59,651 nt of DNA, taken from contig CANFZM010000016.1 of the NCBI GenBank assembly GCA_947451525.1, positions 1 to 59,651 on the forward strand, given 5' to 3'. This stretch comes from Flavobacteriaceae bacterium (GTDB lineage Bacteria > Bacteroidota > Bacteroidia > Flavobacteriales > Flavobacteriaceae). The notes under the pieces were generated by a model, which was not told the DNA's origin, did not search any database, and worked only from the letters and a program-made list of their open reading frames with translations. Shown here one piece after another: positions 8,498-16,983 of the stretch (positions are counted from its first letter, which is position 1; every line of letters begins with the position of its first letter). The position numbers and the translations under genes were made by a program.

Positions 8498-9640
8498 CTA
8501 AATCTTTTTTGAATTAAGGCTTTTCTTTAACCAAACAAAACCTATTGCTCCCGAAATAAATGAAGCAATCAGTATCATAAATTTAGAATTATTTATAATT
8601 TGATTATCGTCAAATGCCAATAAGGTAATAAAAATAGACATTGTAAATCCGATACCACCAAGAAATCCAACGGCAATTAATTGGTTCCAATTTACATCTT
8701 TAGGCAATTTGGTTAATTTTAATTTTATTGCAATAAAAATAAAAGAAACTATGCCAAGAGGTTTTCCAATGGTCAGCCCGAATAAAATCCCTAAAGAATA
8801 GGGCTCCGAAATAATTTGCATCCAATCTTTGCCAATACTAATTGCGGTATTGCATAAAGCAAATAGTGGAATAACTACAAATGCAACAGGAAAATGAAGC
8901 CAACTCTGTAATTTGTATGAAGTAGAATCTTCTCCACCATCTCCAAACGGAATTGCAAATGCCAATAGAATACCTGTAATAGTGGCATGAACGCCAGAAT
9001 GCAACATGAAATACCACATAAAAACTCCGCCAATTAAATACAAAATAAGACTTTTAACTTTTAATCGATTCATTATTAAAAGCAAAACAAAAATGGAAAG
9101 TGATAACAGCAAATTTGTAAAATAGATAGTCTTAGTATAAAATACTGCAATCATAATGATGGCACCCAAATCGTCAATTACTGCCAAAGCCGTAAGAAAA
9201 ATCTTTAAAGAAAGCGGTACTCGATTTCCTAATAAGGATAAAATCCCTACTGCAAATGCTATATCAGTTGCCATCGGAATTCCAAATCCAGAACGGGTTG
9301 GAGTGCTAAAATTAAAAACTAAATACAATAATGCTGGAAATAACATACCTCCTAAAGCCCCGAAAATTGGTAGAATAGCATCTTTTAGTTTGGATAATTC
9401 TCCAATATAAACTTCGCGTTCTAATTCTAATCCTATCAATAAAAAGAAGATTGCCATCAAACCATCATTAATCCAATGCTCGGCAGGATGGTTGGCTATA
9501 GGAAAATGCCAAATACATAAATACTCCTCGGAAAATGAAGAGTTAGCAAGCAATAACGAGAGGATGGTACAAATTAATAATACCAATCCTCCCGCTTTCT
9601 CGCTATTAAAAAAGGAAAGAAATAAATTCGTTTTCTTCAA
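8498..9640 (-). CDS. nhaA: Na+/H+ antiporter NhaA
   Basis: The 380-residue inner-membrane protein has about 11-12 hydrophobic segments. It carries the family motifs ATDIAFAVGIL (Asp126) and the ion-binding pair ALAVIDDLGA (Asp156-Asp157), corresponding to Asp163/164 of E. coli NhaA. It exports Na+ in exchange for H+ and so controls internal pH and sodium. The only suitable start is a TTG that directly follows the TAA of the glutamate dehydrogenase gene (TAATTG); no early in-frame ATG exists. That suggests translational coupling to the upstream gene. Confidence 0.9.
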   Translation of the reverse strand: MKKTNLFLSFFNSEKAGGLVLLICTILSLLLANSSFSEEYLCIWHFPIANHPAEHWINDGLMAIFFLLIGLELEREVYIGELSKLKDAILPIFGALGGMLFPALLYLVFNFSTPTRSGFGIPMATDIAFAVGILSLLGNRVPLSLKIFLTALAVIDDLGAIIMIAVFYTKTIYFTNLLLSLSIFVLLLIMNRLKVKSLILYLIGGVFMWYFMLHSGVHATITGILLAFAIPFGDGGEDSTSYKLQSWLHFPVAFVVIPLFALCNTAISIGKDWMQIISEPYSLGILFGLTIGKPLGIVSFIFIAIKLKLTKLPKDVNWNQLIAVGFLGGIGFTMSIFITLLAFDDNQIINNSKFMILIASFISGAIGFVWLKKSLNSKKI

Positions 9641-10867
9641 TTATACCAATTGTTTTAGTGCTATTTCAAATGCTGTTGCACTAATGTTATTTTTACTAGA
9701 ATTTAATCCATGTGCTTTTTGGATGGCTTTATAAATAGTTTCGGAGGTGTCTGAAAAAATTGCCTCATCGGTCATTTGTACTTTTTTCTCCATGAAATAA
9801 GCAAAAACACGTGCCATTCCGCAATTGGAAATAAAGTCGGGAATCAAACTTATTTTAGCATCTACTTCTTCCATAATCGAACCAAAGAAAATTTCTTTAT
9901 CGGCAAACGGAACATTTGCACCACAAGAAATAACTTCCAATCCTGACGCAATCAAATTGTCTAATTGGTCTTTAGTAACTAATCTTGAAGCAGCACAAGG
10001 AGTGAATATTTCAGCGCCTATAGTCCATATTTTTTGATTAATTTCATCAAATGGAATCATGTTTTCGGCAACTAATTTGTTTCCGTCTTTATTCAAAAAC
10101 AAACGTCTTATTTCTTCAAAAGAAAAACCTTCTTCGTTAATAATTCCACCGTCGCGATCGATAATTCCGATTACTTTAACGCCCATTTCTGCTAGGTAAA
10201 ATGCTGCTGCCGAACCTACGTTTCCAAATCCTTGAACAATGGCTTTTTTGCCTTTAAAATCACCACCGTAAATAGTGTAATAATGACGAACGGCTTCCGC
10301 AACGCCATAACCTGTAATCATATCGGCTATGGTATATTTTCGCAATACATCTGGAGAGAATTTAGTGTTTTCAATCACTTTTACAACTCCTTGACGTAAT
10401 TGTCCAATTCTGTTGATTTTGTCGGCTTCGGTAGGTTTAAAATGACCATTAAAAACCCCTTCTTGCGGATGCCAAACACCACACTCTTCGGTAAAGGGAA
10501 TCACTTCGTGAATTTCATCCACATTCAAGTCGCCACCAGTACCGTAATAACTTTTTAATAAAGGAGAAACTGCTTTGTACCAACGTTGTAAAACCCCTTT
10601 TTTTCTAGGGTCTTGAGGGTCAAAGTTAATTCCTGATTTGGCACCACCAATTGCTGGTCCAGAAACAGAGAATTTCACTTCCATTGTTTTGGCAAGAGAT
10701 AGTACTTCGTTCATGTCAAGGCCTTTTCGCATTCTAGTTCCGCCACCAGCGGCACCACCACGAAGGGAGTTTATTACCGTCCAGCCTTCGGCTTCTGTTT
10801 CAGGATCTTTCCAATTAAATATAATTTCAGGGGCTTTGTTCTCAAATTTTTTAAGTAATTCTTTCAT
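9641..10867 (-). CDS. Glu/Leu/Phe/Val dehydrogenase (probable glutamate dehydrogenase)
   Basis: The 408-residue protein belongs to the amino-acid dehydrogenase family. The N-terminal substrate domain holds GGAAGGGTRM (about 37-46) and the Lys-containing GPAIGGAKSGINFDP (Lys77). The Rossmann fold starts at VQGFGNVGSAAAFYL (about 212). These enzymes interconvert glutamate with 2-oxoglutarate plus ammonia, or branched-chain amino acids with their keto acids, using NAD(P)+. Substrate choice cannot be read with certainty. It is the first gene of a pair with nhaA. Confidence 0.8.
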   Translation of the reverse strand: MKELLKKFENKAPEIIFNWKDPETEAEGWTVINSLRGGAAGGGTRMRKGLDMNEVLSLAKTMEVKFSVSGPAIGGAKSGINFDPQDPRKKGVLQRWYKAVSPLLKSYYGTGGDLNVDEIHEVIPFTEECGVWHPQEGVFNGHFKPTEADKINRIGQLRQGVVKVIENTKFSPDVLRKYTIADMITGYGVAEAVRHYYTIYGGDFKGKKAIVQGFGNVGSAAAFYLAEMGVKVIGIIDRDGGIINEEGFSFEEIRRLFLNKDGNKLVAENMIPFDEINQKIWTIGAEIFTPCAASRLVTKDQLDNLIASGLEVISCGANVPFADKEIFFGSIMEEVDAKISLIPDFISNCGMARVFAYFMEKKVQMTDEAIFSDTSETIYKAIQKAHGLNSSKNNISATAFEIALKQLV

Positions 10868-10934
10868 TAAAGTGTGTTTTGTTAGTAGTGCAAATATAAA
10901 CTTTTAATAATCTTTTGTCTTTGATATAAAAAAA

Positions 10935-10958
10935 AATGCCACTTTTAGTAGTGGCATT
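10935..10958 (-). terminator. Terminator after the small repeat protein
   Basis: A perfect 9-bp stem AATGCCACT / AGTGGCATT with a 6-base loop. On the minus strand it is followed by a T run (A run on the plus strand from 10928). It ends the transcript of the gene at 10972-11205, before the glutamate dehydrogenase gene. Confidence 0.75.
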
Positions 10959-10971
10959 AAATGGTGATGAA

Positions 10972-11205
10972 TTATTTTGTCCCTTTAAAACGTTTGTCTG
11001 GAGTTCCGTCTTTTTTCAAAACTACCTTACTTTCTTTGTTGTCTTTAAAACGTTTGTCTGGAGTTCCATCTTTTTTTAATGGAACTTTTGCTTCTTCTTT
11101 TTTAACTTCTGTTTTAGCTTTGTCTGCTTTTTTAGGAGTTTGTTGCGCTGTTGTGCTTAGGGTAAAGCCCAAAAGAGCAATAACCGCTAGAATTAATTTT
11201 CTCAT
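10972..11205 (-). CDS. Small secreted Lys-rich repeat protein
   Basis: This 77-residue product has a clean signal peptide (MRKLILAVIALLGFTLSTTAQQ). The mature part is about 55 residues, one third Lys, and ends in two copies of the motif LKKDGTPDKRFK (residues about 43-54 and 63-74), also nearly identical in DNA. Short flavobacterial exported proteins with KKDGTPDKRFK repeats occur, but no function is known to me. The high positive charge suggests binding to acidic polymers or nucleic acid outside the inner membrane. It has its own terminator. Confidence 0.75.
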   Translation of the reverse strand: MRKLILAVIALLGFTLSTTAQQTPKKADKAKTEVKKEEAKVPLKKDGTPDKRFKDNKESKVVLKKDGTPDKRFKGTK

Positions 11206-11265
11206 TTTTTGTATATTTTAAGATTTATAGCTAATTTATGAAATAAATAAATTGCTAAATGTAAA

Positions 11266-12333
11266 TTATTCGTTAAAAATCACTCCCGAACTATGATTTT
11301 TTTTAGCTCCTGTAACACTGCTCAAAACATTGATTTCGTTTCTTAATTTTAAAACTCCTAAAAGAGCAAAAATTAAGGCTTCTTTAAATTCCAAAATCTC
11401 CGCATTTGGAATAATAATTTCCATTGTAGGCAAATGAAACTGCATTCGTTCCATTAAAAAAGTATTGTATGCACCTCCCCCAGTTACTAATAATTTTCCT
11501 TTTTTTGAGGTAAGTGCATTAGCAGTTTGTTGAGCAATATGCTCGGTAAATGTGTGCATTTTATCTTCAATAGCAATAGAATAATTTTCTATTAAAGGCA
11601 AGATGATTTCTTTTACAAATTCAAATCCGAGCGATTTTGGGAATGGTTTCGAATAATATTCTAAGGCATTTAATTCGTTTAACAAATCGGAATTCAAATT
11701 TCCAGAACGAGAAATTTCTCCTTTATTATCATAATCCAAACCCAATTTATTGGCATAAAAATTCAAAACGGTATTTACGGGAGAAATATCAAATGCAATT
11801 CGGTTGTTTTTTTCTTCAAAAGAAACATTAGAAAAACCTCCTAAATTAAGACAATAATCATATTCTGAAAATAAAATCCTATCGCCTATAGGTACCAATG
11901 GCGCTCCTTGGCCACCCATCTGTACATCTTGAACTCGAAAATCACAAACTACTTTTGCGCCAATAATTTTAGCAATATTGGGTAAATTTCCTATTTGAAG
12001 TGTAAATCTATTTTGAGGTTGGTGTAAAATGGTATGCCCATGCGAACAAACGGCATCTATATCTTCAAGACGGTATTTTTTTATGAAATATTTTATAATT
12101 CCGCCTAAAAGAATTGTGTAATTTTCATTAAGTTGGGTTAGTTTTTCTTCCGAAAAAGTTACCGCTTCTTTCAATTGATTGACCCAGTTTTCGGTATAAG
12201 AAATAGTTTCTTTTTCTAAAATTTTAAAGCTCCATTTGTGGTCTAAAACGGTAAATTCAACTGCTGCTAAATCTATTCCATCAAGCGAGGTGCCTGACAT
12301 TACTCCGATTACTTTGTAGGTTTTATTAAACAT
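11266..12333 (-). CDS. anmK: Anhydro-N-acetylmuramic acid kinase
   Basis: The 355-residue protein begins with the family signature GVMSGTSLDGIDLAAVEF (phosphate-binding loop, about 10-27) and holds VCSHGHTILHQP, DFRVQDVQMGGQGAPLVPIGD, NLGGFSN and the late LLVTGGGAYNTFLMERM. The enzyme phosphorylates and opens 1,6-anhydro-MurNAc recovered from peptidoglycan turnover, giving MurNAc-6-phosphate in the cytoplasm. It is divergently arranged with the acyl-CoA dehydrogenase gene. Confidence 0.92.
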   Translation of the reverse strand: MFNKTYKVIGVMSGTSLDGIDLAAVEFTVLDHKWSFKILEKETISYTENWVNQLKEAVTFSEEKLTQLNENYTILLGGIIKYFIKKYRLEDIDAVCSHGHTILHQPQNRFTLQIGNLPNIAKIIGAKVVCDFRVQDVQMGGQGAPLVPIGDRILFSEYDYCLNLGGFSNVSFEEKNNRIAFDISPVNTVLNFYANKLGLDYDNKGEISRSGNLNSDLLNELNALEYYSKPFPKSLGFEFVKEIILPLIENYSIAIEDKMHTFTEHIAQQTANALTSKKGKLLVTGGGAYNTFLMERMQFHLPTMEIIIPNAEILEFKEALIFALLGVLKLRNEINVLSSVTGAKKNHSSGVIFNE

Positions 12334-12353
12334 TGGCTAAAATTACGAAAACG

Positions 12354-12385
12354 TTTGAGAAATTCATGAAAATATGCTACTTTTG
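12354..12385 (+). promoter_or_regulatory. Promoter of the acyl-CoA dehydrogenase gene
   Basis: TTTG at 12354-12357, a 20-bp spacer and TACTTTTG at 12378-12385 fit TTTG-N20-TAnnTTTG. The ATG follows 43 bases further on. Confidence 0.6.
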
Positions 12386-12428
12386 ACGTCTAAAATTAAG
12401 TATTTACTAAATTATATCCCTCAAAAAT

Positions 12429-13568
12429 ATGAATTTTAATCTTACCGAAGAACATTTAATGATTCAGCAAGCCGCTAAAGATTTTGCTCAATCCGAATTA
12501 TTACCTGGAGTTATTGAAAGAGACGAACATTCTAAATTTCCAACCGAACAAGTTAAAATGATGGGTGAACTTGGATTTATGGGAATGATGGTAGATCCAC
12601 AATATGGTGGCTCAGGCTTGGATAGCATATCGTATGTATTAGCAATGACCGAAATTGCTAAAGTAGATGCTTCTGCTGCTGTAATTATGTCGGTTAATAA
12701 TTCCTTAGTGTGTGCAGGAATGGAAAAATATTGTAACGAAGAACAAAAAATGAAATATTTAGTTCCGCTTGCCAAAGGGGAAGTAATTGGAGCCTTTTGT
12801 TTGTCGGAACCTGAAGCAGGAAGTGATGCGACTTCACAAAAAACTACTGCAATTGACATGGGTGATCATTATTTATTGAACGGAACTAAAAACTGGATTA
12901 CGAACGGTTCTACGGCTTCTACTTATTTAGTAATTGCACAAACTCATATTGAAAAAGGACATAAAGGTATCAATGCTTTTATTGTGGAAAAAGGTTGGGC
13001 TGGATTTGATATTGGTCCGAAAGAAAAGAAAATGGGAATTCGCGGAAGTGATACGCATTCATTGATGTTTAATGATGTAAAAGTTCCAAAAGAAAATAGA
13101 ATTGGAGAAGATGGCTTTGGATTTTCCTTTGCTATGAATGTATTAAATGGTGGACGAATCGGTATTGCATCCCAAGCTTTAGGAATAGCCACAGGTGCTT
13201 ATGAAATTGCATTGAAATATTCGCACGAAAGAAAAGCATTCGGAAAAGAAATTTTTAACCACCAAGTTATTGCTTTTAAATTGGCAGATATGTATGTAAA
13301 AGTTACTGCTGCTAAATTGTTAATCATGAAGGCCGCTTGTGAAAAAGATGAAGGCAAAGATATTGCACATTCGGGCGCTATGGCAAAATTATATGCTTCG
13401 GAAATTGCTTTAGAAGTTGCAAACGAAGCAGTTCAAATTCATGGCGGAAATGGCTATGTAGCCGAGTACCATGTAGAGCGAATGATGCGGGATTCTAAAA
13501 TTACTCAAATTTATGAAGGAACTTCCGAAATTCAACGAATTGTAATTTCTAGGGGTTTGGTTTCTTAA
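12429..13568 (+). CDS. Acyl-CoA dehydrogenase (short-chain/butyryl type)
   Basis: The 379-residue flavoprotein covers the full family length. Family motifs are AFCLSEPEAGSDATS (FAD/substrate loop), NGTKNWITNG, RIGIASQALGIATGAYE, ERKAFGK, QIHGGNGY and IYEGTSEIQRIVISR, which carries the catalytic Glu. It oxidises acyl-CoA to trans-2-enoyl-CoA and passes electrons to ETF. The YEGTSEIQR position of the base and the overall length point to a short-chain or branched-chain enzyme. It forms its own transcription unit with promoter and terminator. Confidence 0.9.
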   Translation: MNFNLTEEHLMIQQAAKDFAQSELLPGVIERDEHSKFPTEQVKMMGELGFMGMMVDPQYGGSGLDSISYVLAMTEIAKVDASAAVIMSVNNSLVCAGMEKYCNEEQKMKYLVPLAKGEVIGAFCLSEPEAGSDATSQKTTAIDMGDHYLLNGTKNWITNGSTASTYLVIAQTHIEKGHKGINAFIVEKGWAGFDIGPKEKKMGIRGSDTHSLMFNDVKVPKENRIGEDGFGFSFAMNVLNGGRIGIASQALGIATGAYEIALKYSHERKAFGKEIFNHQVIAFKLADMYVKVTAAKLLIMKAACEKDEGKDIAHSGAMAKLYASEIALEVANEAVQIHGGNGYVAEYHVERMMRDSKITQIYEGTSEIQRIVISRGLVS

Positions 13569-13592
13569 AATACAATCTAAATACTATTCAAG

Positions 13593-13626
13593 CCCTTTCT
13601 ATTTTAAATGGAAAGGGTTTTTTTTT
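13593..13626 (+). terminator. Terminator of the acyl-CoA dehydrogenase gene
   Basis: CCCTTTC and GAAAGGG with an AT-rich inner stem and a TTTTAAA loop, followed by nine T. An ATG inside this hairpin (13608) would extend the next gene, but that is rejected in favour of the ATG at 13653. Confidence 0.85.
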
Positions 13627-13652
13627 ATACTTTTACACTATTAAATATCTTT

Positions 13653-14330
13653 ATGAAAAACATAATCATTACCGGAACCTCCCGCGGAATAGGATTGGAA
13701 TTGGCTTTACAATTAGCAAGCCAAGGACATCAAGTACTAGCAATATCTAGAAAAGTAGCTCCCGAATTGTTAGGAAACCAAAATATAACGTGCCTTTCGG
13801 CAGATATATCTCTAGAAAACGATATGCTAGAAGTAACTAAAGTGCTTTCTACAAGTTGGAAAAAAGTGGATGTTATTCTTCATAATGCAGGTTGTTTAGT
13901 TAATAAACCATTTGTAGAAACCACGTTAGAAGATTTTGAAAAGGTATATAAAGTAAATGTTTTTGGGGTTGCCAATTTAACTCGTACATGTATTCCGTAT
14001 TTGCAAAAAGGAAGTCATGTGGTTTCTATAAGTTCTATGGGAGGCATTCAAGGCAGTATGAAATTTGCTGGTCTTGCCGCCTATAGTTCTAGCAAAGGAG
14101 CCTTAATTACACTGTCGGAATTGTTGGCCGAAGAGTATAAAGAACAAGGAATTGCCTTTAATGTATTGGCTTTAGGAGCAGTTCAAACAGAAATGTTACA
14201 AGAAGCTTTTCCAGGATATCAAGCGCCAATTTCTGCTAAGGATATGGCTGATTATATTGGTAATTTTGCTTTAACTGGAAATAAATTTTACAATGGAAAA
14301 GTGTTGCAGGTTTCTTCTTCAACACCTTAA
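13653..14330 (+). CDS. Short-chain dehydrogenase/reductase (SDR)
   Basis: From ATG 13653 the product (225 aa) starts MKNIIITGTSRGIGLELALQLA, the classical SDR cofactor loop TGxxxGIG. It then has the NAG motif (LHNAGCL), and the catalytic Ser and YxxxK (SSMGG...YSSSKGAL). It binds NAD(P)H and reduces a carbonyl; the substrate is not evident. The longer frame from 13608 would start in the upstream terminator hairpin, so the start was moved. It is followed 31 bp later by the Bro-N gene. Confidence 0.8.
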   Translation: MKNIIITGTSRGIGLELALQLASQGHQVLAISRKVAPELLGNQNITCLSADISLENDMLEVTKVLSTSWKKVDVILHNAGCLVNKPFVETTLEDFEKVYKVNVFGVANLTRTCIPYLQKGSHVVSISSMGGIQGSMKFAGLAAYSSSKGALITLSELLAEEYKEQGIAFNVLALGAVQTEMLQEAFPGYQAPISAKDMADYIGNFALTGNKFYNGKVLQVSSSTP

Positions 14331-14361
14331 ATAGAAAATTAATTTTTAAATCTTCAAACAA

Positions 14362-15198
14362 ATGAAGCAACAAGACGCAATTCAATTATTTGAAAACAAA
14401 AAAGTAAGAACTGTTTGGGATTCTGAACAGGAAAAATGGTTTATTTCTATTATTGATGTAATAGAAATTTTGACGGAGAGTGACAGGCCAAGAAAATATT
14501 GGAGTGACTTAAAAAACAAATTAGTAAAAGAAGGAAGTCAGTTGTCCGCAAAAATCGGACAACTGAAAATGCAATCTTTGGATGGGAAATTTTATAAAAC
14601 CGATGTTGCGGATACTGAGCAATTATTTAGGTTAATTCAATCTATTCCTTCTCCAAAAGCAGAGCCTTTTAAACTTTGGTTGGCGCAAATTGCATCCGAA
14701 AGATTGGATGAAATGCAGGATCCGGAACTGTCTATTGATAGGGCCTTAGAGCAATATTTGCAATTGGGATATTCTGAAAATTGGATAAACCAACGTTTGA
14801 AAAGCATTGAAATCCGCAAAGAACTTACCGATGAGTGGAGAAGCAGAGGTATGAAAGAAGGACAACAGTTTGCGACTTTAACGGATATTATTTCTAAATC
14901 GTGGTCTGGAAAAACAACCAAAGAGTATAAAGTTTTGAAGGGGTTGAAAAAAGAAAATCTTCGGGATAATATGACAAATACCGAATTGATATTAAATATG
15001 TTAGCAGAGGCATCTACTAAAGATATTTCACAAGCAGTCCATCCTGAAACTTTTGAAGAAAATAAAAAAATTGCTGAACAAGGTGGTAATGTTGCAAAAG
15101 TTGCAATGAAAGAATTGGAAGCTAAAACGGGTAAAAAAGTAGTTTCTGCTTTAAATGCAAAATCATTAAAAGAAGCCAATAAGCAGATTGATAAATAA
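14362..15198 (+). CDS. Bro-N domain protein
   Basis: The 278-residue protein has an N-terminal Bro-N-like domain (FENKKVRTVWDSEQEKWFISIIDVIEILTESDRPRKYW, ending near LFRLIQSIPSPKAEPFKLWLAQ, residues about 8-115). This domain is known from phage antirepressors and baculovirus Bro proteins and is proposed to bind DNA. The C-terminal part (ELTDEWRSRGMKEGQQFATLTDIISKSWSGKTTKEYK...LKKENLRDNMTNTELILNMLAEAS) is a conserved module seen in chromosomal Bro-N proteins whose role I do not know. Its stop codon directly abuts the ATG of the SprT-like gene, so the two are co-translated. No phage genes are nearby. Confidence 0.7.
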   Translation: MKQQDAIQLFENKKVRTVWDSEQEKWFISIIDVIEILTESDRPRKYWSDLKNKLVKEGSQLSAKIGQLKMQSLDGKFYKTDVADTEQLFRLIQSIPSPKAEPFKLWLAQIASERLDEMQDPELSIDRALEQYLQLGYSENWINQRLKSIEIRKELTDEWRSRGMKEGQQFATLTDIISKSWSGKTTKEYKVLKGLKKENLRDNMTNTELILNMLAEASTKDISQAVHPETFEENKKIAEQGGNVAKVAMKELEAKTGKKVVSALNAKSLKEANKQIDK

Positions 15199-15801
15199 AT
15201 GAGCGAAGTTCTATTAAAATATCTTCCAGAACACTCGGTTTCCATGTGCTTTGAGTTAATCAAAACCAATAGCGTACATCTAAAAATCGTTAATGAACGA
15301 CAAACGCGTCATGGCGATTACCGAAAAGGACTTTCCGGCAAACACGAGATTACCGTAAATTCTAATTTGAATAAATACCGATTTTTAATTACATTGGTAC
15401 ATGAGATATCACATTTAGTTGCCTTTGATAAATTTGGTAGAAACATTAAACCACACGGAGTAGAGTGGAAGATGACCTTTCAAAGATTGATGGTTCCGTT
15501 TATTCATCCTGAAATATTTCCGCATTCGGTTTTGCCATTAGTGGCACGACATTTTAGAAATCCCACTGCAAGTAGTGATACCGATGCGCATTTGGCATTT
15601 GCTTTAAAGCAATTTGACGAACGAAAACCCGATGTTCACTTTATTCACGAAGTGCCAAGTGGTAGTTTATTTCGAATAAAAAATGGAAGAATTTTTCAAA
15701 AAAAAGGTCTCCGAACCAAACGATACGAATGTGTAGAAGTGCAGACTGGAAGATTGTTTTTATTTAATGCCAATGCAGAGGTGGAAATTGTTCCAGGATA
15801 A
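15199..15801 (+). CDS. SprT-like zinc metalloprotease domain protein
   Basis: The 200-residue product has the SprT-like catalytic signature HEISH at 68-72 and a third ligand region KPHGVEWK (His86), then FQRLM. Eukaryotic SPRTN, of the same fold, digests DNA-protein crosslinks; bacterial SprT-like proteins are mostly uncharacterised. The C-terminus is basic with a small beta-rich tail (FRIKNGRIFQKKGLRTKRYECVEV), which could bind nucleic acid. It follows the Bro-N gene with no gap. Confidence 0.75.
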   Translation: MSEVLLKYLPEHSVSMCFELIKTNSVHLKIVNERQTRHGDYRKGLSGKHEITVNSNLNKYRFLITLVHEISHLVAFDKFGRNIKPHGVEWKMTFQRLMVPFIHPEIFPHSVLPLVARHFRNPTASSDTDAHLAFALKQFDERKPDVHFIHEVPSGSLFRIKNGRIFQKKGLRTKRYECVEVQTGRLFLFNANAEVEIVPG

Positions 15802-15914
15802 TATGAAAAAATTAGAAAAATTAATCTATTCACTAGATTTTAATAAATATATTTACCCCATAAATAAAAACCTTAGAATCTTAGCCGCTGAAACACCTTA
15901 GAGACTTTAAAAAA

Positions 15915-16976
15915 ATGAATAAAAACTATTACGCAATATTGATGGCAGGTGGTGTTGGATCACGATTTTGGCCAGTTAGCACAGAAGATTTTCCTAAACA
16001 ATTTCACGACATGTTGGGTGCGGGAAGTACTTTGATTCAAAAGACGTTTAGTCGATTGTCTAAGTTAATTCCTGTAGAAAATATTTTGATATTAACTAAC
16101 GAACGCTATAATGAATTGGTTTTAGAACAATTGCCTATGGTGAGCCAGGAGCAAGTTTTGTTGGAACCAGCTATGCGAAATACCGCTCCTTGTATTTTAT
16201 ACGCTTCTTTGAAAATTCAAAAAATGAATCCCAATGCCTTGATGGTGGTCGCCCCAAGTGATCATTGGATAGAAGATGAAGCCGAATTTGCTAACAATTT
16301 GCAACAGTGTTTTAATTTCTGTGAAAAAGAAGATGCCTTAATGACTTTGGGAATTCAACCAACGTTTCCTAACACTGGTTTTGGGTATATTGAATTTGAT
16401 AAATTAGATAGTAATCCGATTAAAAAAGTATCTCAATTTCGAGAAAAACCAAATTATGAAACTGCTAAATCTTTTTTAAAAGCAGGTAATTTTCTTTGGA
16501 ATGGTGGGATTTTTATTTGGAGTGTACAATCCATAACTAGGGCATTTACAAAATTTCAACCACAAATGGACGACTTGTTTCAAAGTGGTTTAAATAGTTA
16601 TAACACCGATTCTGAGAAGCAATTTATAGAAGAAAACTATGCCAAATCAGAAAATCTTTCAATAGATTATGCTGTAATGGAAAATGCAACTAATGTTTAT
16701 GTTTTGCCTGCAACTTTTGATTGGAATGATCTTGGAACTTGGAGTTCTTTACATGAAAAGTTAGATAAAGACGACCAAAATAATGCAGTTATCAATGCAA
16801 CGGTAATTCTTGAAAATGCTTCTAATAATATTATTAGAGCAGATGGAAAAAAACTAATTGTAGTAGATGGTCTAGACGATTATATTATTGTAGATAAAGA
16901 TAATGTGCTGCTTATTTATCCAAAAAGTAAAGAGCAAGACATTAAAAGAATTACTGCTTTGGCTACTAAAAATTAG
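15915..16976 (+). CDS. Mannose-1-phosphate guanylyltransferase
   Basis: The 353-residue nucleotidyltransferase starts with the signature ILMAGGVGSRFWPVSTEDFPKQF (activating Arg and Lys). It also has EPAMRNTAPCI, VVAPSDHWI (Asp binding the metal), FREKPNYETA and FLWNGGIFIW. It makes GDP-mannose from mannose-1-phosphate and GTP for glycan synthesis. Unlike bifunctional ManC it has no C-terminal isomerase domain. It converges with the ABC transporter genes on the other strand, 7 bp away. Confidence 0.88.
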   Translation: MNKNYYAILMAGGVGSRFWPVSTEDFPKQFHDMLGAGSTLIQKTFSRLSKLIPVENILILTNERYNELVLEQLPMVSQEQVLLEPAMRNTAPCILYASLKIQKMNPNALMVVAPSDHWIEDEAEFANNLQQCFNFCEKEDALMTLGIQPTFPNTGFGYIEFDKLDSNPIKKVSQFREKPNYETAKSFLKAGNFLWNGGIFIWSVQSITRAFTKFQPQMDDLFQSGLNSYNTDSEKQFIEENYAKSENLSIDYAVMENATNVYVLPATFDWNDLGTWSSLHEKLDKDDQNNAVINATVILENASNNIIRADGKKLIVVDGLDDYIIVDKDNVLLIYPKSKEQDIKRITALATKN

Positions 16977-16983
16977 GAAAATT

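Noticed and set aside
12488..12859. Minus-strand ORF of 123 codons inside the acyl-CoA dehydrogenase gene
   Set aside because: It is a codon-bias shadow of a well-conserved gene on the other strand.
13608..13652. Upstream ATG for the SDR gene
   Set aside because: It lies in the terminator hairpin of the preceding gene, and the family's N-terminus starts at 13653.
14362..15198. Prophage remnant suggested by the Bro-N domain
   Set aside because: There are no other phage genes, no integrase and no base-composition shift; chromosomal Bro-N proteins are common.
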